Of a stretch of 64,000 bases of DNA, positions 51,301-64,000 are shown piece after piece. Numbering within the stretch: the stretch's first letter is position 1; each line of letters starts with the position of its first letter. Both the position numbers and the translations under genes were made by a program. Source of the DNA: Sapria himalayana (lineage: Eukaryota > Streptophyta > Magnoliopsida > Malpighiales > Rafflesiaceae); NCBI GenBank assembly GCA_029783825.1, contig JAREIK010002430.1:97818-161817 (forward strand). Reading direction: 5' to 3'. The notes beneath the pieces were generated by a model. That model worked only from the letters and a program-made list of their open reading frames with translations. It was not told where the DNA came from and did not search any database.

Positions 51301-53614
51301 TTAAATTATTTTTCAACAAAAAAATATAGATAAACTTATTAAAAGAAGAAAAAAATTAAAAACAAAAAATTATTATATAGTAATATATTTTACTTTGTTT
51401 CTGAATCATTTTAGGTTTTGTAATTATATTTTAATTGATATCTAACTTATTAATAATAGATTATTAATTTATTTTTTGATCATTATTAGAATATTTATCA
51501 ATAAAAATATTTATATTTAATTTATATGATATATAAATTTAATAAGTATTATAACTAAGTATTGTATTCACTTTTGAAAAAAAAATTAAAATTATTTTAA
51601 TTTCAAAGAGTATAACCTTTGAACATGTGAAAAAACCAAAAACAATATTTTTATTATTATTTCATTGTTTAAATAAAACCTATAAATCACTAAATGTCTA
51701 AACACTTAAATCACTAAACTATAAAATCCTGATACCCATATATAGATAATCGTTAATCAAAAAATCCCCTAGATAATAATTAATAAATCTCATTTTTATT
51801 TGTTTTCATTTTAATTAAAAAAATTCATTTTGATTGTTTAGTTTTTTATTTATATATATATATTAATTATAAAATAAATTCTTAGTTAAAAATATAATTT
51901 ATAAAAATTATGTTTCATCAAAAAATAGATAAGCTTATAAAAAGAATAAAAATTTAAAAACAAAAAATTATTATTAAGTAATATATTTTGCTTTCCTTTT
52001 TAATCATTTTAGGTTTTGATATTATATATTAAGTAATATCAATCTTATTCATAATAGATTTTTAATTTATTTTTTGATAATTATTAGAATATCTATCAAT
52101 AAAATTGTTTATATTGAATTTATATGATATATAATTATTATGATTATTATAAATAAATATTGTATTCACTATTGAAAAAAATTTAAAAATATATATATTT
52201 TCAAAGGTTATAATCTTTGAAAATATCAAATAATAATAAAAATAATTTTTTTTATTAAATAAAACCTATAAACCACTAAATGCATACATAGTTAAATCAG
52301 TAAACTCCTAAACCCTGTAATACCTAAATACATAAACCATTAAACTACTATATACTACTTAATATTATAAATCTAATTTTTATTTTTATTTATTATAATT
52401 TTAAATATTCTTTTTTATTATTTATTTGTTTATTTTTATAGAAATATTTATTACAAAATAAAGTATGAGTGTGAAAATATAATTTAATTAATTTATTTTA
52501 TTAAAAAAATTATATGCTTATAAAAGATGTAGAAATTTAAAAATTAAAAATTTTTATCCAGTAATATATTTAACTTTAATTTTGAATCAATTTGAGTTTT
52601 GTAAATATTTTTTAATTAATATCTATCTTTTTATAAATACTTTATTAATTTAATTTTTAATCATTATTATATAATCTATCAAAAAAATTGTTTATATTGA
52701 ATTTATATGATATATAATTTTTAATATTATTAAAACTAAATATTGTATTCACATTTCAAAAAATTGTAAAAATTATTATATTTTCAAAGGTTATCACCTA
52801 TAAAAATGATAACAAATTATAGAAAATTTTTTTGTTATTTTATTTTTTTATATAAAACCAATAAACCACTAAAAGCCTAAAAACATAAATCGCTAACCTC
52901 CTAACGATAAAACCTCTAAATACTAAAACTATTAAATTGGTATACATAAATAATAAATCTTAAATCTCATTTTAATCTTTATTCAGTATAATTTTAAATT
53001 TTTATTTTAATATTTATCTATTTTTTTTTATTAAAATAATAATTACAAAATAAATTATTAGCGAGACGTATCTAATTTAAATTAAACAAGTATCCCTAAA
53101 TAATAAATAATAAATCTCATTTTTTTTTCATTATAATTTTAAATAATCATTTTAATTAATTATTTGTTTATTTATATATAAATATTAATTACAGAATAAA
53201 TTATGAGTTAGACAAATATAATTTATATAAATTATTTTTCATTAAAAAAATATAGATAAACTTATTAAAAGAAGAAAAAATTCAAAAACAAATAATTATT
53301 ATATAGTAATATATTTTTCTTTGCTTCTTAATCATTTTAAGTTTTGTAATTATATTTTAATTAATATCTATCTTATTATTAATGGATTATTAATTTATTT
53401 TTTGATTATTATTAGAATATTTATCAATAAAATTGTTTATATTAAATTTATATAATATATAAATATAATGATTTGTATAACTAAATATTGTATTCATATT
53501 TTAAAAAAATTTAAAAATTATTATATTTTCAAAGGTTATAACCTTTGAAAATATCAAAGAATTATAAAAGTAAATTATTTGTTATTTTATTTTTTAAATA
53601 AAACCTATAAACCA
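42286..53614 (+). repeat. Satellite array, block 3a (plus orientation)
   Basis: Dyad centres near 42,941, 43,541, 44,088, 44,637, 45,382, 45,983, 46,726, 47,325, 47,923, 48,525, 49,119, 49,901, 50,480, 51,008, 51,611, 52,210, 52,793 and 53,538 (a perfect 32-bp dyad, 53,523-53,554). Spacings are 530-610 bp, with composites of about 745-780 bp. Near 42,555 a monomer jumps from just before the dyad site to beyond the telomere-like tract, deleting both. Around 49,440 a tract restarts after GCTTATA. Short frames are not genes. Confidence 0.93.
50545..50632 (+). repeat. Octameric telomere-like tract (11 units, exact register)
   Basis: Eleven successive 8-mers with no register slip, nine of them ending TAA (for example ACTCCTAA, GCCCCTAA, ATACTTAA). 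The length, 88 bp, equals that of the tract at 106-193 although sequences differ, so the 8-bp phase is retained between distant monomers. Confidence 0.85.
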
Positions 53615-53640
53615 CTCAATGCCAGGGGTGCTCATGGGAC
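53615..53640. repeat. hAT copy 2, left target duplication and TIR
   Basis: CTCAATGC (53,615-53,622) matches the right-hand CTAAATGC at 7 of 8 positions. The element starts CAGGGGTGCTCATGGGAC, the better preserved TIR of the two copies. Confidence 0.88.
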
Positions 53641-56600
53641 GGAATGGGATGGGGATTACAAATCTCCAGTCCAATCCCATAGTTCGGAGATATATTTTTG
53701 AAGATCCAGACCCATCCCATAGGTTGAAAATATCGAGATGGGACGGGACATAGATCGGGGATTTTGGGTAGGACAAAATGATTCCGGGACGGAACGGAGA
53801 TCGCACATTTTTTTCAATTATTTTCTTCAAACCGGCCAAGTTAGTTTTTGTCGAAACATTTTATAGTACCATTTATCATTCCTTAGTTATATATCATTCA
53901 AACTCAAATTAGGCCAATTTTATTTTGTCAAATAGGCTGAATACCGAAAACGAGTTCCATTACTTGTCAAAAGCTTTGATGTGCAGAAAAGGATAAAAAT
54001 ATTAAATAGAATGGGACCTAGTCATGTGCTTAATTTGGTTCTTTATTTTTTCACAAGTTTGCTTTGTTCAGCAGAGTGAAAGTTAACCATAATAGCAATA
54101 CTATATTTTTTATACAATTACTTAAAATATTAAGGAATAGCTAAAGATGACCACAAACATTTAAGCAGCAATTACTACTTATGTAATTGCTAAAATTAGG
54201 CAGCTTAATATAACAAAAAAATTACACATAATAACAACCATTATAATAATCATTTCAAATGTCCTTCCCGGGACAGGAACAAAAATCCAATCCCAATTAA
54301 TTATCTCTTCTACAAATCCTCCCTTTCTTCCTCCGCTGTAGTAGGACAACCAAAGGTGAAAACATGTTAATCTTGAATACATAAATTTCTAAGATGAAAG
54401 TGTAATAAAAAACAAATTATTACCTTATAAAATTTAATACACCCATTCCAAATTTAGTTGGCCAACTATAGTTGGAAGAATATTTGGATCTTGTGACCCC
54501 TCTGAAAATTGTAATGGAATCATATTTTTATTAAATTGAATGAATAAAATAAGTAAAAGTGAAATTAAAATTTACAAGATTTATATACTAACTTGATTCA
54601 TTATCATCAAGGTCTTGAACGAATTCTTCAATTTCAATAGGTTTGTTTGAGCTTCTCAAATAATCTTGTAGACATATGAGAACTTCAGTTGTAATAAGTG
54701 TTAAAGAACTCCTAAATTTTTCTAAAGTTCTTCCCCCAGTGCTAAATGTAAATTCGTCGGCCACAGTAGATGCTTAAATAGCAAATACATCCCTTGCTAC
54801 TTTTTCCAAAGAAGGATACCTAACCTCATTTACCTTCCACCAGTTTAAAAGATCAAAATCAATCCTATTTTTTTCAAGTTTGTCCTCCAAGTACCTATCC
54901 AACTCTTCCAAAGCAGTAACTTCTTGTTCTTTCTCCAATTCAACAAAAAAAAATCAACATAAGTATCACTACCATCAAAGAAATCATTATTTTTCTTCAA
55001 CACAGTAGAAGATAAATCATCTTTTTTGATTCATCTTCATTTAAATTTTTATAATCATCCATCATCTCATTTGAAGCATTTATAACATTTTTCACCTAAT
55101 TTTTAGCCAATTCCTCTCCATATTGCTAAGTGTACTTAACCTTGAGATATTTGAGCTTATATCCATGATCCAACACTACTGCTACAAAAAGCATAATATT
55201 TGTTGACTAAAGAGAACCCCAATATTTGTTGAATTTATGCATCATTTTCATACCCATTTCAAACACCATTGTATCTCTACTATTTTCACAAAGCTCAATT
55301 TTTTTCAAAATTCGAATAATGTGAGGAAAATAATACTAGAGGTAGAATATTATGAGCCAGAAAATTTACAAGTTATTTCATAAAATGTTTTCAAGAAACG
55401 AGCAACAAATTTGGCATTTGTTCAGTCTCTCTCGTTGGAACGTTTGAAACAAACTCCTTCAAAAGCCTTTTATCTTTGTCCTCCAACTTATCAAATTCTT
55501 TTTGATATTTTATATCAGTTTGTAGCATCAAATAAGTTGAATTCCATCTTGTAGCACAATCTAATTACAATGAAGATCCATATGTCAAGTTTGCTTCTTC
55601 AACACGAAACTTAAACATATCTATTCTTTTAGGACTGCTCCTCACATATTTCACCACACCTCTAATTTTTTGAATAGCATCCTCAACTACTACAATGCCA
55701 ACTCTGACAATTAAGTTTAGGATATGAGCACAAAATCTCAAATGAAAATGCTCGCCTCTCAAAGGTACAAAACTTTTCTTCACAAGCCTTTTTTTCAATT
55801 ATTCAACTGCAACATCATTATTTGATGCATTGTCAAAAGTAATGCACATCAACTTTCTCAAACCCCATTCATTCATGCAAAACTCAATAGCATTTCTAAT
55901 ATTAACTCCAAAATGACTGTTAATTACACAAAAGTTCAAAAGCCTTTTAAGAATATTCCATTGAGAATCAATGTAATTAACAATCCAACATATATAAGAC
56001 AAATTTTGAATGCCAGTCCAAGTGTCGATAGTCAATGAAAATCTACAACAATGAGATGATATGCTATCAAATAATTTCTTATTTTCCTTGACAAACAAAG
56101 AAAAACAATACCTCAGTATAGAGTGCTTAGATGGAATTTTAAATTGAGGAACACTAACTTCACAAAACTCCTTAAACCTATCCCTCTCAACAAAACAAAA
56201 AGGCAATTCATCTTTTATGATCATTTTCACCAAAGTCTCCCTAACTAGTTGTTGATCAAATTTTCAACAAGTTAATTTGTTATCCTCTGAACTAGTACCT
56301 TTAGTGAAACTCAACAAAGATTGTGACTAGTCTTTACCTTTGTGAGCTTCTATTAATTCTTTTTTGTGTGGAAATTTCTTACAAGTCTCTCTCAAGTATT
56401 TCTATAAACCCGAAGTACCTTGATCACTTTTTGCCAAATATTATTTCCTACACCATATACAAGCTGCCCTACCAGTTTCATTTTCCTCTGAATCAACTAA
56501 TATCTCATAAGTTTCCCAAATAACAGACTTATACTTTTTATGAGCTTGAGGTTTAGATGTACCTTGACTTTCTTTTACAATTGGAATTGAAGAACCTGCC

Positions 56601-57319
56601 GTAACAATAGGAGGGTTCATGAAAGAATCATGATTGGATTTACCAGTACTCTGATCATTTGAGATGTGACCATCTTCAATTTATTGTATTTTTCATTTAC
56701 CATTGGATTGTGCCATCTGCATTGCCATTAATTAATATGATATGTTAAGCATAAATACATATAAACATTTCAAACAAGCAAGCTCTACAAAACTGATTGT
56801 AACACATTCAGCCGACTCATTCGGCCCAACCACAACACCACAACAAATACTCAACAAAACTGACTGAGACACATAATAATAAAAATAATTAATCACTCAA
56901 TTCTCATCAAAAAAATAAACCAAAAGGTTGGTGGCATCTGAGACATGGTGGAGGCAACCAGAAGTGTGACAGACAAGTGCTGGACCTAACTAAACATGGC
57001 TGGAATGGCGTGAGGTGGCCTGGAACTCATCGAAACAGCAATAGGCGCGTCGGAATTGGATGGGCAGTAGTGGAATTTGTGGCATCTTTATGTTATATAT
57101 ATATATATATATATATATTCCTGGTTCTAGTATCGGTATTTTAGGATGGGACGGTTCTCTGGAGGGATATTGCTTAAGATCCGGAACCGTCCCAAAAGAA
57201 AAAATACATGACATAATGGGACGGGAAAAGTCAAAGTCAATGGATTTTTTCAGTCCCAATTCTTTCGGTACAAGACTTCGGGTCGGGTCGCGAATCTCTG
57301 AGTCCCGTGAGCAGCCCTA
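53623..57319 (-). mobile_element. hAT (Ac-like) DNA transposon, copy 2, degenerate
   Basis: 3,697 bp with the same ends, orientation and gene order as copy 1, and inserted at the homologous base of the homologous satellite tract. The left 180 bp and right 170 bp contain repeated GGGACGG/CCGTCCC motifs (near 53,636, 53,742, 53,788, 57,147, 57,188 and 57,220). A (TA)n run at about 57,094-57,118 is longer than in copy 1. Positions 53,800-54,430 are 3' noncoding; 56,720-57,319 are 5' noncoding. The encoded transposase is interrupted by several stops. Confidence 0.93.
54434..56690 (-). pseudogene. hAT transposase pseudogene, copy 2
   Basis: Same protein as in copy 1 but with different lesions. 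BED region at about 56,545-56,375 (VIWETYE, CIWC, KYLRETC, again Tyr for the expected His), with stops after the CxxC (near 56,447) and before KYL. The core at 56,233-55,799 is open (PFCFVERDRFKEFCEVS, DTWTG, FDNASNND), then a stop, then 55,798-55,565 (FCAHILNLIV keeps CxxH), then a stop before DCATRWNSTYLML, where the RWNST motif is intact, unlike copy 1. A frame change follows at about 55,420, with several stops to 55,140. The hATC region at about 54,960-54,593 is nearly open (LLNWWKVNEVRYPSLEKVA, FTFSTGGRT, YLRSSNKP), with one stop. Likely terminal intron 54,502-54,592, and a last exon ending LNLEWVY and TAA at 54,434. Confidence 0.88.
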
Positions 57320-57327
57320 CTAAATGC
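57302..57327. repeat. hAT copy 2, right TIR and target duplication
   Basis: The element ends GTCCCGTGAGCAGCCCTA at 57,319. CTAAATGC at 57,320-57,327 is the target duplication and is identical to that of copy 1. Confidence 0.9.
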
Positions 57328-60300
57328 ATATAAACTTAAATCAGTAAATGCCTAAACCCCGTAATACCTGAATACATAAACCATTAAACCGCTAAATACT
57401 ACTTAATAATTAATAAATCTATTTTTTATTGCTATTTATTATATTTTTAAATAATCATTTTAATTATTTTTTAGTGTATTTATTTAGAAATATTTATTAA
57501 AAAATAAATTATGAGTGGGACAAATATAATTTAAATAATATATTATTTATCTAATAAAAATATATGCTTATAAAAGAAGTATAAATTTAAAAATTAAAAA
57601 TTATTATCAAGTAATATAAGTTACTTTAATTTTGAATCAATTTGGGTTTTAAAAATATTTTTTAATTAATATCTATCTTAATATTAATAGTTTATAAATT
57701 TAATTTTTGATCATTATTATAATATCTATCAATAAAATTATTTATATTGAATTTATATGATATATAATTATTAATATTATTATTACAAAATATTGTATTA
57801 AAATTTTAAAAAATTTTAAATATTATTATATTTTCAAATGTTATAACCTATGAAAATGATAAAAAATTATAGAAATTTTTTTTGTTATTTTATTTTTTTA
57901 AATAAAACCTATAAACCACTAAAAGCCTAAAAACATAAATCACTTAACTCCTAACGACAAGACTTCTAAATACTTAAATCATTAAACTAGTATACATTTA
58001 TAATAAATCAAAATCACATTTTAATTTTTATTCAGTATAATTTTAAATTTTATTTTAATTATTTATCAATTTAATTTATAAAATATTAATTAAAAAATAA
58101 ATTATTAGTGAGACAGATCTAATTTAAATTACGTAGGTATTCCTAAGTTATAAATAATAAATCTCATTTTTTTTTCATTATAATTTTAAATATTCATTTT
58201 AATTAATTATTTGTTTATTTATGTATAAATATTAATTACAAAATAAATTGAGCTGGACAAAAATAATTTATATAAATTATTTTTCATCAAAAAATTATAG
58301 ATAAACTTATTAAAAGAAGAAAATATTCAAAACAAAAAATTATTATATAGTAATATATTTTGCTTTGTTTCTGAATCATTTTATGTTTTCTAATTATATT
58401 TAAATTGATATCTATCTTATCAATAATAGATTATTAATTTATTCTTTGATCATTATTAGAATATTTATCAATAAAAATATTATATTGAATTTATATGATA
58501 TATAAATATAATGATTATTATAACTAAATATTGTATTCACTTTTGAAAAATATTTAAAAATTATTATATTTTCAAAGTTTATAACCTTTGAAAATATCAA
58601 AAAATAAAAAAAATAAATTTTTTATATTTTTTTTAAATAGCACCTTAAACCACTAAATGCATGCACAGTTAAATCAGTAAACTCCTAAACCACGTAATGC
58701 CAAAAAATTAAAACCATTAAACCTCTATATACTACTTAATAATTAATAAATCAAATTTTTAATTCTATTTATTATAATTTTAAATATTCATTTTAATTAA
58801 TTATTAGTTTATTTTTATAGAAATATTTATTACAAAATAAATTATGAGTGCAATAAATATAATTTAAAAAATATATATGCTTATAAAAGAAGTAAAAATT
58901 TAAAAATTAAAAAATGTTATCTAGAAATATATTTTACTATAATTTTAAATCAATTTGGGTTTTGTAATTATTTTTTAATTAATATCTATCTTAATATCAA
59001 TAGTTTATAAATTTAATTTTGATCATTATTATAATATATATCAATAAAATTGTTTATATTGAATTTATATGATATATAATTATTAATATTATTATAACTA
59101 AGTATTGTATTCACATTTCAAGAAATTTTAAATATTATTATATTTTCAAAGGTTATAACCTATGAAAATGAGAAAAAATTATAGAAATTTTTTTTGATAT
59201 ATTTTATTTTTAAATAAAACGTATAAAACACTAAAACCCTAAAAACATAAATCGCTAAAATCCTACATGAAAAAACCTCTAAATACTTAATCCATTAATT
59301 GCTATACAGAAATAAAAATCATAAATCTCATTTTAAATTTTATTTAGTATAAATTTACATTTTTATTTTAAATATTTATCAGTTTATTTTTATAGAAATA
59401 TTAATTACAAAATAAATTATTAATTAGAAAAATAAATTAAACCGGTATCCCTAAATAATAAATAATATATCTCAGTTTTTTTCATTATAAATTTAAATAT
59501 TCATTTTAATTATTTATTTGTTTATTATTATAAATATATTAATTACATAATAAATTATGAGTTAGACAAATATAATTTATACAAATTATTTTTCATCAAA
59601 AAAATATACATAAACTTTTAAAAAGAAAAAAAATTCAAAACAAAAAATTATTATATAGTAAAATAATTTTCTTTGCTTCTGAATCATTTTAGGTTTTGTA
59701 ATTATATTTTAATTGAAATCTATCTTATTAATAATAGTTTATTAATTTATTTTTTGATCATTATTAGAATATTTATCAATAAAATTGTTTATATTGAATT
59801 TATATGATATATAAATATAATGATTATTATAACTAAAGATTGTATTCACGTTTGAAAAAAATTTAAAAATTATTATATTTTTAAAGGTTATAACATTTGA
59901 AAATATCAAAAAATAATAAAAATATATTTATTGTTATTTTATTTTTTAAATAAAACCTATAAACTACTAAAAGCCTAAAAACATAAATAGCTAAACTTCT
60001 AAACGACAAAACCTTTAAATACTTATTCAAATAAACTGGTATAGATTAATGATAAATCATAAATCTCATTTTAATTTTTATTCAGTATAATTTTAAATTT
60101 TTATTTTAATTATTTATCAGTTTATTTTTAAAGAAATATTAATTATAAAATTAATTATTAGTGAGACAAATCTAATTTAAATTAAAATAGTTTCCCAAAA
60201 TAATAATTACTAAATCTCACTTTTTCATTATAATTTTAAATATTCATTTTAATTAATTATTTTTTATTTAAATATAAATTTTAATTACAAAATAAATTGA

Positions 60301-63300
60301 GCTAAACAAAAATAATTTATAAATTTTATTTTTAATCAAAAAATTATAGATAAACTTTTTAACATAAAAAAAATTTTCAAAACAAAAAATTATTATATAC
60401 TAATATATTTTGCTTTGCTTCTAAATCCTTTTAGGTTTTGTAATTATATTTTAATTGATATCTTTCTTATTAATAAAAGATTATTAATTTATTTTTTGAT
60501 CATTATTAGAATATTTATCAATAAAATTGTTTATATTGAATTTACATGATATATAATTATAAAGATTATTATAACTGGATTTTATATTTATATTTGAAAA
60601 TTAATTAAAAATTATTATATTTTTAAAGGTTATAACCTTTTGAAAAACAGAAAAAATCTAAAAAAAAATTTTTTTTATTATATAAATAATACCTATAAAC
60701 CACTATATACCTAAAAACCTAAATTGATAAACTCATAAACAACAAAAATCCTAAAAAATCAAACCATTAAACCGGTAAACATCATATAATAAATCATAAA
60801 TCTCATTTTAATTTGTATTCATTATTATTTTAATTATTCATTTTAATTATTTATTAGTTTATTTTTTATAGAAATATTAATTACAAAATAAATAATGTGC
60901 GAGACAACTATAATTTTAACAATTTATTTTTAATCAAAAAAAATATAAGCTTATAAAAAGAAGTAAAAATTTTAAAACAAAAAATTATTATTTTGTAAAT
61001 TATTTATTTTGATTTTGAATCATTATATATAGGTTTTGCAATTATATTTTCATTACTATCAAACTTATTAAGAATAGTTTATTAATTTATTATTTGATCA
61101 ATTTATAATATCTAACAAAAAAATTACTTATATTGAATTTTAATGTCTTATAATTATTAAGATTATTATAACTAAATGTTATATTTACATTTGAAAAAAA
61201 TTTAAAAATTATTATATTTTCAAAGGTTATAAACTTCAAAAATGATAAAAAATCACAAAAATAATTTTTTTATTATTTTGTTATTTAAATAAAACTTATA
61301 AACAACTAAATGCCTAAACATTTAAATCTCTAGACTCCTAAACCCCCAAACCCCCAAATACTCAAACCATTAAACCTATGTAACCTAAATAATAAATAAT
61401 AAATTTCATTTTTATTTGTATTCATTATAATTTTAAATATTCATTTTAATTATTTTTTTAGTTTATTTTTATAGAAATATTAATTACAAAATATATAATG
61501 AGTGAGACATATATAATTTAAATAAATTATTTTTATGAAAAAAATATAAGCTTATAAAAATAAACAAAATTTCAAAAATTTAAAATTATATTTAGTAATA
61601 TAATTTGCGTTGATTTTGAAATATTTTGGGTTCTGCAAATATATTTTAATTAATATCTATCTATTTAATAATAGTTTATTAATTTATTTTTTGATCATCA
61701 AAATAATATATATTAATAAAATTTTTTATATTGAATTTACATCAAATATAATTATTAAGATTATTATAACTAAGTATTGTATTCATATTTTAGAACTATT
61801 ATAAAATTATTATATTTTCAAATGTTATAACCTTTGAAAATCACAAAAATTCATAAAAATAATTTTTTTTGTTATTTCATAGATTAAATAAAACCTATAA
61901 ACACCTAAATGTTCAAACATATAAATTAATAAACTCCTTAACCCCAAAACCACAAAAAACATAAACCATTAATAGGTATACCCTAAATAATAAATCATAT
62001 ATCTCTTTTTTATTCTGCATTCATTATAATTTTAAATATTTATTTTAATTATTTATCAATTTTTTTTTATAGAAATATTAATTACAAAATAAATTATTAG
62101 TGAGACAGATATAATTTAAATAATTTTTTTTTCATCAAAAAATTATATTTGCTTATAAAATGAGGCAAAATTTTTAAAATAAAATAATTTTATTTAGTAA
62201 TATATCTTATTTTGATTTTGATTCATTTTATATTCTACAATTATATATTAATTTCTATCATTCTTATTAATACTAGTTTATTAATTTATCTATTGATCAT
62301 TATTATAATATCTATTAATAAAATTATTTATATTTAGTTTACATTATATATAATTATTAAGATTATTATAACTAAATATTATTTTCACATTTAAAAAAAT
62401 TAAAAATTATTATATTTTGAAAGGTTACAACCATCAAAAATAAAAAAAAATCAAAAAAATTAAATTTTATGTTTTTTTAATTCTATAAATAATAACTAAA
62501 AATCTCTAAAGGTCTAAACACTTAAATCACTAAACTACTAAACCCAAAAACATATAAATACTTAAACCATTAAACTAGTATATCCTGAATAATAAATAAT
62601 AAATAATAAATAATAAATCTCAATTTTATTTGTATTCATTATAATTTTAAATAATTATTTTAATTATTTATTAGTTTATTATTATTAAATTATAAATTAC
62701 AAAATAAATTATGTGTAGGATAAATTAATTTAAATAATTTATTTATAATAACAAAAATATAATGTTTTAAAAAAAGCAAAACATTAAAAAAATTATTATT
62801 AAGTAATATATTTTACTTTGATTATGAATAAATTTAGATTTTGCAAATATATTTTAAATAATATCTTTTATTAATTATAGTTTATTACATTTTTTTGATC
62901 ATTATTATAATATCTAGCAATGTAATAATTTATATTGAATTTAAATGACTTATAATTATTAAGATTATTATAACTAAATACTATATTTACATTTGAAAAA
63001 AAATTAAAAATTATTATATTTTCATAGGTTATAACCTTCAAAAATTAAAAAAATAATAAAAATATATTTGTTATTATATCATTGTTTAATAAAACTTATA
63101 AACCACTAAATGCCTAAACACTTAAACCTTAAAAAATTATTATTTAGTAATAAATTTTACTTGGATTTTGAATATTTTTAGGTTTTGCAATTATTTTTTA
63201 ATTTATATCTATCATATTAATAAAAGCATATTAATTTATTTTTTGATAATTGGTATGATATTTATCAATAAAATTGTTTATATTTAGTTTATATTATATA

Positions 63301-64000
63301 TAATTATAATGATTATTATTATTAAATATTGTATTCATATTTTTAAAAAAATTTGAAATTATTATATTTTCGAAGGTTATAACCTTTAGAAAATGTGAAA
63401 AAATATCAAAAAAATTTTTTTTTGTTATTTCATTGTTTAAATAAAATGTATAAACTACTAAATGCCTAAAAACATAAATCACAAAAGTCATAATAGAAAA
63501 AACCTCTAAATACTTAAAATATTAAACTGGTATATATTAATTATAATTCATAAATCTCATTTTAATTTTTATTCAGTATAATTTTAAATTTTTATTTTAA
63601 TTATTTATCAGTTTATTTTTATAGAAATATTAAATACAAAATAAATTAATAGTGAGACAGATCTAATTTAAATTAGACAGGTATACCCAAAATAATAAAG
63701 AATAAATCTCAATATTATTTTTTTCATTATAATTTTTAATATTCATTTTAATTATTTATTTGTTTATTTTATATAAATATTAATTAAAAAATAAATTATA
63801 TAAATATAATTTATATAAATTAATTTTTATCAAAAAAATATGGATAAACATTTTAAAAGTAAAAAAATTTCAAAACAACAAATTATTATATAGTAATATA
63901 TTTTGATTTCTTCTGAATCATTTTAAGTTTTTTTATTATATTTTAATTTTCTATTTACCTCATTAATAATAGACTATTAATTTATTTTTTGATCAATTTT
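57328..64000 (+). repeat. Satellite array, block 3b (plus orientation)
   Basis: Dyad centres near 57,843, 58,581, 59,155, 59,890, 60,632, 61,229, 61,827, 62,427, 63,031 and 63,379. Alternation of about 740 and 575-600 bp is clear from 57,843 to 60,632. The first monomer (57,328-57,835) is near-identical in subtype to that right of hAT copy 1. A short AATAATA microsatellite run is expanded at 62,588-62,620. At about 63,128 a telomere-like tract is cut off and joined to mid-monomer sequence, shortening that interval to 348 bp. No gene. Confidence 0.93.
63130..64000 (+). repeat. Copy of the window start (compare 310-1,200)
   Basis: Shares rare variants with 310-1,200: ACTTGGATTTTGAATATTTT (TAGTTGG... 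at the start), AGCATATTAATTTATTTT, the AAAGTCATAA...GAAAAAACC tract and AAAGAATAAATCTCAATATT. It starts abruptly after a truncated tract at 63,128, suggesting a recombination junction. Confidence 0.7.

Noticed and set aside
56323..56523. Plus-strand frame of 66 codons in hAT copy 2
   Set aside because: Antisense to the BED-finger part of the transposase pseudogene.
1..64000. Organelle genome (A/T-rich mitochondrion or plastid) as source
   Set aside because: No organelle gene is present in 64 kb, whereas hAT and Copia elements and satellite structure indicate nuclear DNA.

Overview
The window looks like nuclear heterochromatin of a flowering plant. By eye it is extremely A+T-rich. The only recognisable coding sequences are decayed transposable elements: two copies of one hAT (Ac-like, BED/hATC) transposon and one Copia reverse transcriptase/RNase H fragment. 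I found no intact host gene, rRNA, tRNA or CRISPR array. Almost all short open frames are chance readings of the satellite.

About 85% of the window is one diverged tandem satellite. Its unit is usually about 590-600 bp, with a recurrent composite form of about 740 bp. Each monomer carries (a) a conserved dyad of 26-32 bp with half-site TTTTCAAAGGTTA, (b) about 60 bp further on, a tract of up to eleven 8-bp repeats ending in TAAA (telomere-like, but octameric), (c) a GGTATACC dyad closing that tract in many monomers, and (d) in many monomers a TATAAGCTTATA dyad. I count about 80 copies of the central dyad. I call the orientation 'dyad, then C-rich telomere-like tract' plus.

Layout: plus-oriented satellite 1-13,562; minus-oriented satellite 13,563 to about 42,270; plus-oriented satellite from about 42,285 to 64,000. 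Both orientation switches lie inside fold-back palindromes. Satellite is interrupted by hAT copy 1 (6,547-10,166), insertion A (20,333-23,862, with the Copia fragment), insertion C (26,908-27,480), insertion B (38,413-40,878, a paralogue of A) and hAT copy 2 (53,623-57,319).

The array has several layers of higher-order structure. Within the minus block, 13,585-24,900 and 31,321-42,268 are two copies of one large unit offset by 17.7-18.1 kb, and A and B are the same old insertion duplicated within it. The two hAT copies sit at the same position of the same monomer subtype with matching target duplications and share right-hand satellite flank, so they were probably copied with the satellite. 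The last about 870 bp match bases 310-1,200. Nothing here appears to encode a working protein. The interest is in the satellite: its octameric telomere-like tracts, its conserved palindromes, and breakpoints that fall on palindromes.
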